In this document: positions 44,675 through 52,431 of the stretch, one piece after another | Numbering within the stretch: the stretch's first letter is position 1 | How the letters are laid out: every line of letters starts with the position of its first letter | From: Thermovenabulum sp049701175 | GTDB lineage: Bacteria; Bacillota; Thermosediminibacteria; Thermosediminibacterales; Thermosediminibacteraceae | Direction: 5' to 3' | Assembly (NCBI RefSeq): GCF_049701175.1 | Contig: NZ_JBNATW010000014.1 | Coordinates: 1-52,431 of the forward strand | Length of the DNA stretch: 52,431 bases | The notes under the pieces: generated by a model | What the model saw: the letters and a program-made list of their open reading frames with translations, nothing else | What the model was told of the DNA's origin: nothing | The model's database searches: none | Program-made: the position numbers and the translations under genes

Positions 44675-45307
44675 ATAGAATTAACTCCAAGACAATTACA
44701 AATAATCGATATAGTTAAAAAAAATGAACCTATAACAAGTGAAGAAATTGCCGAAAAATTAAACATATCCAGGGCAGCTTTAAGGCCTGATTTATCCATC
44801 CTTACTATGGCTGGCATTTTAGAAGCAAGGCCCAGGGTGGGCTATTTTTATGCGGGAAAACATACAAAAAATCTAATAGCTGAAAAAATACGCGAAATTA
44901 AGGTGAATGATATTAAATCTGTACCGGTTGTTGTCAAAGAAGATGCATCGGTATATGATGCAATAGTCACTTTATTTGTTGAAGATGTGGGGACGCTTTT
45001 TGTTGTCCATGAGGATGGAAGCCTTGCTGGTGTTATTTCAAGAAAAGACCTTTTAAAAATAGCTATCGGAAATGCGGATATAAGGCAAATTCCAGTAAGT
45101 GTAATAATGACGAGAATGCCTAATTTAATCACATGTACTCCTGAAGAATCTGCATATGACGCTGCAAGAAAAATAGTTGCTCATCAAGTTGATGCACTGC
45201 CTGTAGTAAAAGCTGAGGAAATAAATGGCAAAATTAAATATAAAGTTATCGGTAGAATAACAAAGACAATTATAACAAAACTTTTTGTTGAATTAGGCAG
45301 TAATTGA
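44675..45307 (+). CDS. ccpN: CcpN-family transcriptional repressor (HTH plus CBS pair), apparently starting at ATA
   Basis: 210 aa when begun at ATA 44675: IELTPRQLQIIDIVKKNEP (winged helix), then NISRAALRPDLSILTMAGI, then PRVGYFYAG and two CBS domains (about residues 75-205) that sense nucleotides. The frame is closed by TGA 10-12 bases upstream of the ATA, and no ATG/GTG/TTG occurs before an internal ATG at 44807, which would delete the whole DNA-binding domain. GGGAGTG lies about 7-9 bases upstream of the ATA. CcpN represses gluconeogenic genes in B. subtilis and sits beside ppsR (yqfL) as here. Confidence 0.85.
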   Translation: MELTPRQLQIIDIVKKNEPITSEEIAEKLNISRAALRPDLSILTMAGILEARPRVGYFYAGKHTKNLIAEKIREIKVNDIKSVPVVVKEDASVYDAIVTLFVEDVGTLFVVHEDGSLAGVISRKDLLKIAIGNADIRQIPVSVIMTRMPNLITCTPEESAYDAARKIVAHQVDALPVVKAEEINGKIKYKVIGRITKTIITKLFVELGSN

Positions 45308-45326
45308 GTTAAAGGAGGGATTTAAA

Positions 45327-46157
45327 ATAAAGAAAGAAGCAATCCCAATTATATTTGCTGTGTCAGATTCTATTGGGGAGACAGCCGAGCTTGTCGCAAG
45401 AGCGGCGACGGTTCAGTTTGATTCCGGAAATATTGAAATTGTAAGATTTCCCTACGTAACCGATTTGGAATACGCTTCAGAAGTCATAGAAGAGGCAAAA
45501 AAACAAACCAACTGTGCCATAGTTTGTACAATTGTACTCCCTGAAGTAAGAGAATATTTAATAGAAAAAGCAAGAGAAAACGAAATACCTATTGTTGATA
45601 TAATGGGTCCGCTCATTGAAACCATAGGTAGGATTACTCCTTTAAAGCCAAAGTTAGAACCCGGTTTGGCAAGACGGGTGGATGAGGAATATTTCAAAAA
45701 GGTGGAGGCTGTTGAATTTGCGGTAAAATACGATGACGGCAAAGATCCTCGGGGACTGTCAAAAGCAGACGTGGTGCTGATAGGTGTATCCAGAACTTCA
45801 AAAACTCCTCTTGCGATGTATCTTGCCCATAAGAGGATTAAAGTAGCAAATTTGCCTTTGGTGCCTGAAGTAAGCCCTCCAGAGGAATTGTTTGAAATTT
45901 CTCCCAAAAAAATAATAGGACTAACAATTAACCCACAAAAATTATATGAAATTAGAAAAGAAAGATTAAAGGCATTGGGATTAAACGGAGAAGCTGCTTA
46001 TGCCAGTATGGATAGAATTTTAAAAGAATTAGAATATGCTGATGAAATAATGAAAAAAATCGGATGCCCCAAAATAGATGTATCAAATAAGGCTGTAGAA
46101 GAAACGGCGGCCAAAATAATGGAGATTATAAGAAAAAATGAAGAACAGGTTATATAG
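45327..46157 (+). CDS. ppsR: PEP-synthase/PPDK regulatory protein (PPSR), apparently starting at ATA
   Basis: 276 aa bifunctional ADP-dependent kinase/phosphorylase that inactivates and reactivates pyruvate phosphate dikinase or PEP synthase. The family marks are FAVSDSIGETAELVARAA, GVSRTSKTPLAMYLAH (P-loop) and LTINPQKLYEIRKERL. The ATA 45327 is 7 bases after AAAGGAGGG and yields KKEAIPIIFAVSDS, the usual N-terminal strand; the first standard start, GTG 45360, would cut it and has no ribosome binding site. Next to ccpN it forms a pyruvate/PEP control unit. Confidence 0.88.
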   Translation: MKKEAIPIIFAVSDSIGETAELVARAATVQFDSGNIEIVRFPYVTDLEYASEVIEEAKKQTNCAIVCTIVLPEVREYLIEKARENEIPIVDIMGPLIETIGRITPLKPKLEPGLARRVDEEYFKKVEAVEFAVKYDDGKDPRGLSKADVVLIGVSRTSKTPLAMYLAHKRIKVANLPLVPEVSPPEELFEISPKKIIGLTINPQKLYEIRKERLKALGLNGEAAYASMDRILKELEYADEIMKKIGCPKIDVSNKAVEETAAKIMEIIRKNEEQVI

Positions 46158-46163
46158 AAAGTT

Positions 46164-46190
46164 AAAAGAGGCAGGAGATGCCTCTTTTTT
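46164..46190 (+). terminator. Terminator after ppsR
   Basis: AAAAGAGGCA and TGCCTCTTTT form a 10-bp stem with loop GGAGA, followed by TT. Confidence 0.9.
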
Positions 46191-46223
46191 CGTGTAAAAG
46201 AATAAGCAAAGGAGGCACAAAAA

Positions 46224-47243
46224 ATGAAGGATTTTTATATGAATTTGAGAGAAAAAACCGAGGAATTTGAAGAAAAAAATCTTTCTACTTATGCTTTTAA
46301 AAGTAAAAGTTCAAGGGGCAGAATAATTCCCGAGGAGAAGTGCTTAGTTAGGACGGATTTTCAAAGGGATAGGGATAGGATCCTTCACTCTAAAGCTTTT
46401 CGCCGCTTGAAACATAAAACTCAGGTTTTTATCTCTCCTGAGGGAGATCATTACCGGACCCGTTTAACTCATACCCTTGAAGTCTCTCAGATAGCACGCA
46501 CAATTGCAAGGGCTTTGAGATTGAACGAAGATTTAACTGAAGCTATAGCATTAGGCCATGACTTGGGGCATACCCCATTTGGGCATACAGGGGAGAAGGT
46601 TTTAAATGAACTTATGCCCGGTGGTTTTAAGCATGAAGAACAAAGTTTAAGGGTTGTTGACAAATTAGAACAGGGGAAAGGCCTTAATCTTACTTTCGAA
46701 GTAAGAGATGGAATATTAAATCACACGAGCAGAGGAAATCCTTCTACCTTAGAAGGCCAAGTAGTAAAAATTTCTGACTGGATTGCTTATATAAATCATG
46801 ATATAGATGATGCTCTAAGAGCTGGGATTTTAAAAGAAGAAGACCTCCCCAAATGGCCTATAGATATATTAGGCAATAAGCATGCTAAAAGAATAGATAC
46901 AATGATAAAAGATATTATTCTTGAAAGTTATGAAAAACCCTATATTAAAATGAGCGAAGAGGTTTACAAAGCTACCTATGCATTGCGGGAATTTATGTTT
47001 GAAAGGGTATATATAGGTTCTAAGGCAAAATCTCAAGAAGATAAGGCTCAAATAATGCTGGAATTGATGTTTAAATATTTTGTCAAAAATGTTGATAAAC
47101 TTCCGGATGAGTATAAAAAAATTGTAGAAAAAGAAGGAAAGGAGAGAGGGGTTTGCGATTATATAGCAGGGATGACGGACAGCTATGCCATTTATAAATT
47201 TAGGGAAATATTCGTCCCTTCATCATGGCCTTTAAAAAATTAA
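46224..47243 (+). CDS. dgt: dGTP triphosphohydrolase-like HD protein
   Basis: 339 aa. HD metal site: RTRLTHTLEVSQIARTIARA, then LGHDLGHTPFGHTGE, with the C-terminal HD-associated region and the RLKHKTQVFI segment upstream. Members hydrolyse dGTP (or other dNTPs) to deoxynucleoside and triphosphate. Located between the ppsR terminator and dnaG, so it belongs to a nucleotide/replication neighbourhood. The substrate is inferred from the family. Confidence 0.92.
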   Translation: MKDFYMNLREKTEEFEEKNLSTYAFKSKSSRGRIIPEEKCLVRTDFQRDRDRILHSKAFRRLKHKTQVFISPEGDHYRTRLTHTLEVSQIARTIARALRLNEDLTEAIALGHDLGHTPFGHTGEKVLNELMPGGFKHEEQSLRVVDKLEQGKGLNLTFEVRDGILNHTSRGNPSTLEGQVVKISDWIAYINHDIDDALRAGILKEEDLPKWPIDILGNKHAKRIDTMIKDIILESYEKPYIKMSEEVYKATYALREFMFERVYIGSKAKSQEDKAQIMLELMFKYFVKNVDKLPDEYKKIVEKEGKERGVCDYIAGMTDSYAIYKFREIFVPSSWPLKN

Positions 47244-47368
47244 AAGCAGGTTAAATTTTTATTAAAAATTTTTGATTCAAATAAATAAAGAAGGAATATT
47301 TAATGTTGATGTAGAATATTCATTTATGAAAAATGTAGCTTATTAATTATTTATTTTTTCGCAGCTAG

Positions 47369-47402
47369 ACTCCTCTCAAAAGGTTATTGGAGGAGTTTTT
47401 TT
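47369..47402 (+). terminator. Terminator or attenuator just upstream of dnaG
   Basis: ACTCCTC (47369-47375) pairs with GAGGAGT (47390-47396), 14-base loop, followed by TTTTTTT. Only 19 bases separate it from dnaG, too few for a promoter, so transcripts into dnaG-rpoD must pass it. A candidate TTGATT/AATATT promoter lies near 47270-47300. Confidence 0.8.
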
Positions 47403-47421
47403 GAATTAGGCAGGTGTAAGG

Positions 47422-49260
47422 ATGGTTTTTTTTTCTGAAAACTTTATAAAAGAGGTTCAGAGTAAAGCTGATATAGTGGATATAGTGTCGGAATACGTCT
47501 CACTTAGGCGAAGGGGAGAAAATTATGTAGCTTTATGTCCCTTTCACAGCGAAAAAACTCCTTCTTTTACGGTTAGTCCCCGAAAACAGCTTTTTTACTG
47601 TTTCGGATGCGGAACAGGTGGTAATGTTTTTAATTTTATAATGAAAAAAGAAAATTTGAGCTTCCCTGAAGCAGTGAGATTTTTGGCAGAAAAGATCGGA
47701 TTAGAAATAAGGGAAAATGAAGAGAGCTTGAGCGACTCATTTAAATTAAAAAGAGAGATTTATAACATTAATAAAATGGCAGCAGAATTTTTCCATGAGA
47801 ATCTGTCAAGAAAAGAAGGAGAAAGAGCAAGGGAATACTTGCAATTACGAGGGATTTCTTTAAAGACAGCCGAAGAATTTTTTTTAGGGTATGCACTGCC
47901 TTCATGGGATAGCCTTTTTAACTACTTAACAAAAAAAGATATTTCACCGGAACTTATTGTTAAGTCAGGGCTTATTATTCCAGGGAGGCAAAAAGGTTCG
48001 TATTACGATAGGTTTAGGGACAGAATAATTTTCCCTATAAAAGATGTATATGGACACTTTGTAGGATTTGGAGGTCGAGTGATAGGCCAGGGAGAACCAA
48101 AGTATTTAAATTCACCCGATACACCAGTTTTTACAAAGGGCACTTTGTTATATGGAATTGATAAGATAACAAGGGAAGATGAAAAAGGGATAATACTTGT
48201 TGAAGGATATATGGATGTGATAAGCCTTTTTCAATCAGGTATTAATAGGGCTGTTGCTTCTTTAGGAACCTCACTTACCGAAGCACAGGCAAAGCTTTTA
48301 AGAAGGTACACGGAAGAAGTTGTGATAGCCTATGATATGGATGCAGCTGGGAGGAATGCCACTTTAAGAGGGCTTGAAATTTTAAGAGAGGAAGGCTTAA
48401 ATATAAGAATTTTGACACTTCCAGAAGGCAAAGATCCTGATGAGTTTTTACAGAAATACGGCAAAGAAGCCTTTGAAAATCAGCTTCATAATGCAAAAAA
48501 TTTTATAGAATATCTTTTAGATCAGCAAAGGGAGAAATTAGATTTAAATAAAAGTGTTGATAAATTAAAATTCATCAAAAAAGCGGTCCAAATCCTGTCA
48601 CAAATAGAAGATGAAATAGAGAGAAATTTTTATATAGATAGGCTTTATAGACAGTATGAAATACCTAAAAATACATTACTTAAGGCTTTACACAAAAAAA
48701 GAATTGAAGACATTCCAGAGATTGGTTTTAAGTATAAAAATAGCCAATTTAGAAATAATAATAAAGAATTGAGGGAACAATCTCCAAATAAGGCCCTTGT
48801 TAACGGTATTTTTCGAACAGAAAGAGAAGTTCTTAAAGCACTGATAAATTACCCTGAATCTGGAAAAAAAGCTGCTTATAAGCTTTCACCTATATATTTT
48901 CTTTATAAAAACCATAAAAAGATATTTAGTGCGATTTTAGAACTTGTAAAAAAGGGTGAGGTAATAACAGAGGATAAAGTATTATTGGCTTTGAGTAAAG
49001 ACGAAGTAGCCGCTTCAGATTTTACAAAATTATTAATGGAAGGTGAATTTATTAAAAAGGAGGAGCATATAGAAGAATTGGTATTAAAAATAAAACAGAA
49101 TTATCTTAAATTTGCTATGAAACAAATCAAGGAAAAGATAAAAAAAGCAGAAACCATTGGCGAGTACAATACAGCGATAAATTTGCTAAACTACTACCAA
49201 AAACTTAGAAAGGAAATGGAACTATTAAAAGAAGAATCTGCTGAGAAAGGGGGAATGTAA
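47422..49260 (+). CDS. dnaG: DNA primase
   Basis: 612 aa. Zinc-binding domain CPFHSEKTPSF ... FYCFGCGTGGN (CHC2 type), then the TOPRIM catalytic core with LVEGYMDVISLFQSG and AYDMDAAG, and a C-terminal helicase-interaction region (about 450-612). The length is normal. It lays RNA primers for replication. The stop is directly followed by the rpoD ATG, the classical macromolecular-synthesis operon. Confidence 0.97.
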   Translation: MVFFSENFIKEVQSKADIVDIVSEYVSLRRRGENYVALCPFHSEKTPSFTVSPRKQLFYCFGCGTGGNVFNFIMKKENLSFPEAVRFLAEKIGLEIRENEESLSDSFKLKREIYNINKMAAEFFHENLSRKEGERAREYLQLRGISLKTAEEFFLGYALPSWDSLFNYLTKKDISPELIVKSGLIIPGRQKGSYYDRFRDRIIFPIKDVYGHFVGFGGRVIGQGEPKYLNSPDTPVFTKGTLLYGIDKITREDEKGIILVEGYMDVISLFQSGINRAVASLGTSLTEAQAKLLRRYTEEVVIAYDMDAAGRNATLRGLEILREEGLNIRILTLPEGKDPDEFLQKYGKEAFENQLHNAKNFIEYLLDQQREKLDLNKSVDKLKFIKKAVQILSQIEDEIERNFYIDRLYRQYEIPKNTLLKALHKKRIEDIPEIGFKYKNSQFRNNNKELREQSPNKALVNGIFRTEREVLKALINYPESGKKAAYKLSPIYFLYKNHKKIFSAILELVKKGEVITEDKVLLALSKDEVAASDFTKLLMEGEFIKKEEHIEELVLKIKQNYLKFAMKQIKEKIKKAETIGEYNTAINLLNYYQKLRKEMELLKEESAEKGGM

Positions 49261-50463
49261 ATGGCAAAGGAAAAAATAGAAAACAGCAATAGTGAATTGA
49301 ATGAAGAAGCAATTGTGGCTAAAAAGGACAAAGAGGATAAAGAAGATTTAAACAAGATAAAAGGTGAAACAAAGGAAAAAGAAAAAAAAGATGATAAGAT
49401 TAAAGCAGTAAAAGAACTTATAGAAAAAGGGAAAAAAGCAGGGGTCCTAAGCTACAGAGAAATCATGGATACTCTCAGTGAATTTGAAGATTTAGATACG
49501 GATGCTATTGATAAAATATATGAATCCTTCGAAGAAATGGGAATTGAGATTGTAAATGACGCTGATGAGCTACCGGAATCTTTGATAGAAGACCTTCCGG
49601 AAGAGGAATTGGATCTTTCTATACCGGAAGGGATTGCAATAGATGATCCAGTAAGGATGTATCTAAAGGAAATTGGTAAGATACCGCTTCTTACTCCCGA
49701 AGAAGAGATAGAACTTGCAAAACGTATAGAAAAGGGAGATAAAGAAGCAAAAAGGAGATTGGCTGAAGCAAACTTAAGGCTCGTAGTAAGTATTGCAAAA
49801 AGGTATGTGGGTAGGGGTATGCTTTTCCTGGATTTAATTCAGGAAGGCAACTTAGGCTTAATGAAGGCTGTGGAAAAGTTCGACTACAGAAAGGGCTATA
49901 AGTTCAGCACATATGCGACTTGGTGGATAAGACAAGCCATTACGCGAGCAATAGCCGACCAGGCAAGGACTATAAGGATACCTGTGCATATGGTTGAAAC
50001 TATCAACAAATTGATAAGGGTATCAAGACAGCTTTTACAGGAATTAGGTAGAGATCCTACACCTGAAGAGATTGCCGAAGAAATGGAAATGCCTGTTGAA
50101 AAGGTAAGGGAAATAATGAAAATTGCTCAAGAACCTGTATCTCTTGAAACCCCTATAGGTGAAGAAGAAGATAGCCATTTGGGTGATTTTATACCCGATG
50201 AAGAAGCTCAGGCTCCTGCTGATGCGGCAGCTTTTCAACTTTTGCGGGAACAATTGGAAGATGTATTGGAAACTTTAACGCCGAGAGAAGAAAAGGTTTT
50301 AAGATTAAGATTTGGTTTGGATGATGGAAAACCGAGGACATTAGAGGAAGTAGGGCAGGTATTTGGTGTTACCAGAGAAAGGATCCGCCAAATTGAGGCA
50401 AAAGCTTTAAGAAAGCTAAGACATCCGAGCAGGAGCAAAAAATTAAAAGACTTTCTTGAATAA
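49261..50463 (+). CDS. rpoD: Primary sigma factor SigA
   Basis: 400 aa. Region 1.1 with a Lys/Glu-rich start, region 1.2 DPVRMYLKEIGKIPLLTPEE, region 2 (NLRLVVSIAKRYVGRGM; KFSTYATWWIRQAI for -10 recognition), region 3, and region 4 ending VTRERIRQIEAKALRKLR for -35 recognition. The starting ATG follows the dnaG stop without a gap, using GGGGGAATG as a site inside dnaG. Confidence 0.97.
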   Translation: MAKEKIENSNSELNEEAIVAKKDKEDKEDLNKIKGETKEKEKKDDKIKAVKELIEKGKKAGVLSYREIMDTLSEFEDLDTDAIDKIYESFEEMGIEIVNDADELPESLIEDLPEEELDLSIPEGIAIDDPVRMYLKEIGKIPLLTPEEEIELAKRIEKGDKEAKRRLAEANLRLVVSIAKRYVGRGMLFLDLIQEGNLGLMKAVEKFDYRKGYKFSTYATWWIRQAITRAIADQARTIRIPVHMVETINKLIRVSRQLLQELGRDPTPEEIAEEMEMPVEKVREIMKIAQEPVSLETPIGEEEDSHLGDFIPDEEAQAPADAAAFQLLREQLEDVLETLTPREEKVLRLRFGLDDGKPRTLEEVGQVFGVTRERIRQIEAKALRKLRHPSRSKKLKDFLE

Positions 50464-50486
50464 AAGGGGATATTCCCCTTTTTTTG
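50462..50486 (+). terminator. Terminator after rpoD
   Basis: AAAAGGGGA and TCCCCTTTT form a 9-bp stem with loop TAT, followed by more T. It begins inside the rpoD stop codon. Confidence 0.9.
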
Positions 50487-50532
50487 TTAAAGCATAAATT
50501 TAAAATAAAATAAATAAAATAAGGTGCAAAAT

Positions 50533-51243
50533 ATGAAAAATATTATTTTGAAGGAAAGGTTAAGAAAAATTGCGGAAATCATTCCGTTAAATACAAAAGT
50601 TGCAGATATAGGTGCTGATCACGCGTATTTGCCAATTTTTCTTGTAAAAAACAATATTTCTCCTTATGTAATCGCCGTAGAAGCAAAATGGGGGCCTTAC
50701 AAGAGAGCACTGAATAATGTACAAAAATATGAATGTGAAGAAAAGATAGAAGTTAGGCTGGGTAGAGGATTGGAGCCTATCCTTCCTGGCGAAATAGATT
50801 TAGCAGTTATTGCAGGTATGGGGGGAGAAACCATAAAGGAAATTTTAATGGAATCAAAGGTAAAATTAGAAATAATACAAAGTTTTATACTCCAGCCTAT
50901 GAAAAACTTATGTAAACTGAGAAAGTATTTATTAGAAAATTATTTTGAATTTAAGGATGAAGTGGTAGTTAAGGAAGAAGAAAAATTTTATGAGATTTGG
51001 AAAGTTGAAAAAAAGGGTAAAAGTAAGAGCTTTGATGATATAGATATTATAGTAGGGCCAATTTTAAAAAATAAAAGGGAAGAGATTATAAAAGAGTATT
51101 TAAAGTTTAGAATTGATAAATTGGAAGAAAATTATAGATTAAGTATTAAAGGCCAAAACAAACTAAAGCAAGAAGAAACATTAAAAAAATTAAAGATTTT
51201 AATGGAGGTTTACGCAGATGCCTTCCTGTGCAACAATAATTAA
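50533..51243 (+). CDS. trmK: tRNA m1A22 methyltransferase
   Basis: 236 aa class I methyltransferase of the TrmK/COG2384 family. Marks are LRKIAEIIPLNTKVADIGADHAY (SAM binding) and DLAVIAGMGGETI. ATG 50533 is 6 bases after AAGGTG, preferred to the in-frame GTG 50524 within it. Overlaps the next gene by 26 bases. The sigA-trmK-nif3 order is the same as in B. subtilis (yqfN, yqfO). Confidence 0.94.
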   Translation: MKNIILKERLRKIAEIIPLNTKVADIGADHAYLPIFLVKNNISPYVIAVEAKWGPYKRALNNVQKYECEEKIEVRLGRGLEPILPGEIDLAVIAGMGGETIKEILMESKVKLEIIQSFILQPMKNLCKLRKYLLENYFEFKDEVVVKEEEKFYEIWKVEKKGKSKSFDDIDIIVGPILKNKREEIIKEYLKFRIDKLEENYRLSIKGQNKLKQEETLKKLKILMEVYADAFLCNNN

Positions 51244-52330
51244 CATTCTTGAAAAATTTGCTCCAAAAAATTTGGCTTTTGATTGGGATAATACGGGTCT
51301 TCAATTAGGCGACTATAATAAAGAGGTTAATAAAATATTAATAGTATTAACGGTGACTGAAGATGTAATAGATTATGCATTAAATAATGGCTTTGAAATG
51401 ATAATTGCCCATCACCCGTTAATATTTAAACCTTTAAAAGCTATAAGAAAAGACCTTACGATTGGCAGGGTTATATATAAAGCTATTCAAAAGGATTTAG
51501 TAATATACTCTGCACACACAAATTTAGATGTAGCAAAGGATGGTGTCAACGATGTTTTAGCCCAATTGCTAGGGTTGGAAAAGGTTGAGGTTTTAAGAGA
51601 AACCTATACAGAGCCATTAAAAAAGATTACGGTTTTTGTTCCGGAAGGGTATGAAGATAAAATAATAGAGGCTATGGGTAATGCCGGAGCAGGTTTTATA
51701 GGCAAATACAGCAATTGTACTTTCAAAATAAGGGGCGAAGGTACCTTTAAGCCTGAAGAAGGGGCAAATCCATTTATAGGCAAAATTGGAAAGTTGGAAA
51801 AAGTAAATGAATTTCGAATAGAAACAATTGCACCTCAAAGCCGGGTTAAAAATATAATAAGCGCAATGTTAAAAATCCACCCATACGAAGAAGTAGCCTA
51901 TGATGTATATCCTTTAGATAATGAAGGTGAAAAATACGGTATTGGGCGTGTGGGATATTTATCCCAAGAGATGCCTTTAGAGGATTTTGCATTATTGGTC
52001 AAGAATAAATTAAATGTTTCTAATTTAAAAGTGGTAGGAGAACTTTCAAAAATTGTTAAAAAAGTAGCTGTATGTGGAGGTTCCGGATCTGATTTAATTA
52101 ATGCTGCAATATTTAAAAATGCGGATGTTTTTGTAACTGGCGATGTTAAATATCACGACGCATTAGATGCTTTTATGCAGGGTATTGCGGTAATTGATGC
52201 CGGGCATTCAGCTACAGAGAAGGTGGTGCTTAATAAAATAAAGGAACATGTGGAAAAGTCTCTTTGTGAAATTAACCAGAAGGCTTTTATTGAAGTTTTG
52301 ATTGAAAAGGAAATATTTAATTATGTTTAA
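51218..52330 (+). CDS. Nif3-family protein (YqfO type)
   Basis: 370 aa, the long form with an inserted PII-like domain (about residues 125-225: KKITVFVPEGYEDKIIEAMG ... IHPYEEVAYDVYPL). The Nif3 core has FDWDNTGLQLGD, AHHPLIFKPLKAI, SAHTNLDVAKDGVND, GGSGSDLINAA and DAGHSATE, the residues that form its dinuclear metal site. ATG after TGGAGG. The enzymatic role is not settled; it is often annotated as GTP cyclohydrolase I type 2. Confidence 0.93.
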   Translation: MPSCATIINILEKFAPKNLAFDWDNTGLQLGDYNKEVNKILIVLTVTEDVIDYALNNGFEMIIAHHPLIFKPLKAIRKDLTIGRVIYKAIQKDLVIYSAHTNLDVAKDGVNDVLAQLLGLEKVEVLRETYTEPLKKITVFVPEGYEDKIIEAMGNAGAGFIGKYSNCTFKIRGEGTFKPEEGANPFIGKIGKLEKVNEFRIETIAPQSRVKNIISAMLKIHPYEEVAYDVYPLDNEGEKYGIGRVGYLSQEMPLEDFALLVKNKLNVSNLKVVGELSKIVKKVAVCGGSGSDLINAAIFKNADVFVTGDVKYHDALDAFMQGIAVIDAGHSATEKVVLNKIKEHVEKSLCEINQKAFIEVLIEKEIFNYV

Positions 52331-52364
52331 AAGAGAGAATAGGGACATCCTATTCTCTTTTTTT
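52331..52364 (+). terminator. Terminator after the nif3-family gene
   Basis: AGAGAATAGG (52334-52343) pairs with CCTATTCTCT (52349-52358), followed by TTTTTT. No gene is recognised in the remaining ~67 bases. Confidence 0.9.
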
Positions 52365-52431
52365 AATAATTTAATTAAGACTCACGGTAATATGTCAATA
52401 CCCTAAAAATGGAAATTAAAAATATTCAGAT

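Noticed and set aside
1..52431. CRISPR arrays, tRNA or rRNA genes, riboswitches
   Set aside because: No regularly spaced repeats, no cloverleaf-like or rRNA sequence and no recognisable riboswitch core were seen by eye; a covariance-model scan would settle it.

Overview
The window looks like a low-GC, endospore-forming, probably thermophilic anaerobic Firmicute. Evidence for this is the sporulation genes (gpr, spoIIP, spoIIM, yqfC, yqfD), strong purine-rich ribosome binding sites, frequent TTG/GTG starts, a canonical HrcA/CIRCE heat-shock promoter, and a gene order close to the comEC-to-sigA block of Bacillus subtilis. A group III (archaeal-type) chaperonin inside the dnaK operon points towards the Carboxydothermus / Thermoanaerobacterales / Thermosediminibacterales part of the phylum. 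The taxonomic placement is inference; no rRNA or tRNA gene was recognised.

Region 1 (1-9.3 kb) is accessory. It holds an OmpR-type two-component pair, a ~400-nt GC-rich structured element of unknown class, a convergent pseudouridine catabolism pair (psuG plus an HTH-PfkB kinase), and then a gene graveyard at 4.67-7.34 kb with remnants of an alpha/beta hydrolase, a PD-(D/E)XK-like protein, an RNase J-like metallo-beta-lactamase protein and an ISLre2-type transposase. Two healthy, GC-richer genes stand in or next to it: a YbaK-family deacylase and a double-HD (HD-GYP) protein.

Region 2 (9.3-17.8 kb) starts with comEC. Between comEC and holA, which are usually close together, sits a cassette: an unusual winged-helix regulator, an AbgT-family transporter and two M20 amidohydrolases. 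It probably imports and cleaves p-aminobenzoyl-glutamate or related N-acyl amino acids or peptides.

Region 3 (17.8-35.4 kb) is the conserved block holA, rpsT, a small holin-like membrane protein, gpr, spoIIP, a small membrane protein, lepA, hemW, then the heat-shock operon hrcA - group III chaperonin - grpE - dnaK - dnaJ, followed by prmA, rsmE and mtaB. The operon is headed by a sigma-A promoter and a perfect CIRCE operator, so the archaeal-type chaperonin should be under HrcA control.

Region 4 (35.4-52.4 kb) carries a HIT protein, rpsU, yqeY, yqfC-yqfD-phoH-pgpH-ybeY-dgkA, a DUF3048 lipoprotein-like protein, recO, spoIIM, ccpN-ppsR, dgt, dnaG-rpoD and trmK-nif3. Compared with B. subtilis, cdd/era and glyQS are absent from their usual places.

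Two signals stand out. The first is the group III chaperonin in the HrcA regulon (a previously reported type of arrangement, but still rare and poorly understood). The second is that three genes (gpr, ccpN, ppsR) appear to start at ATA, each preceded by a Shine-Dalgarno sequence and with no canonical start codon that keeps the conserved N-terminus.
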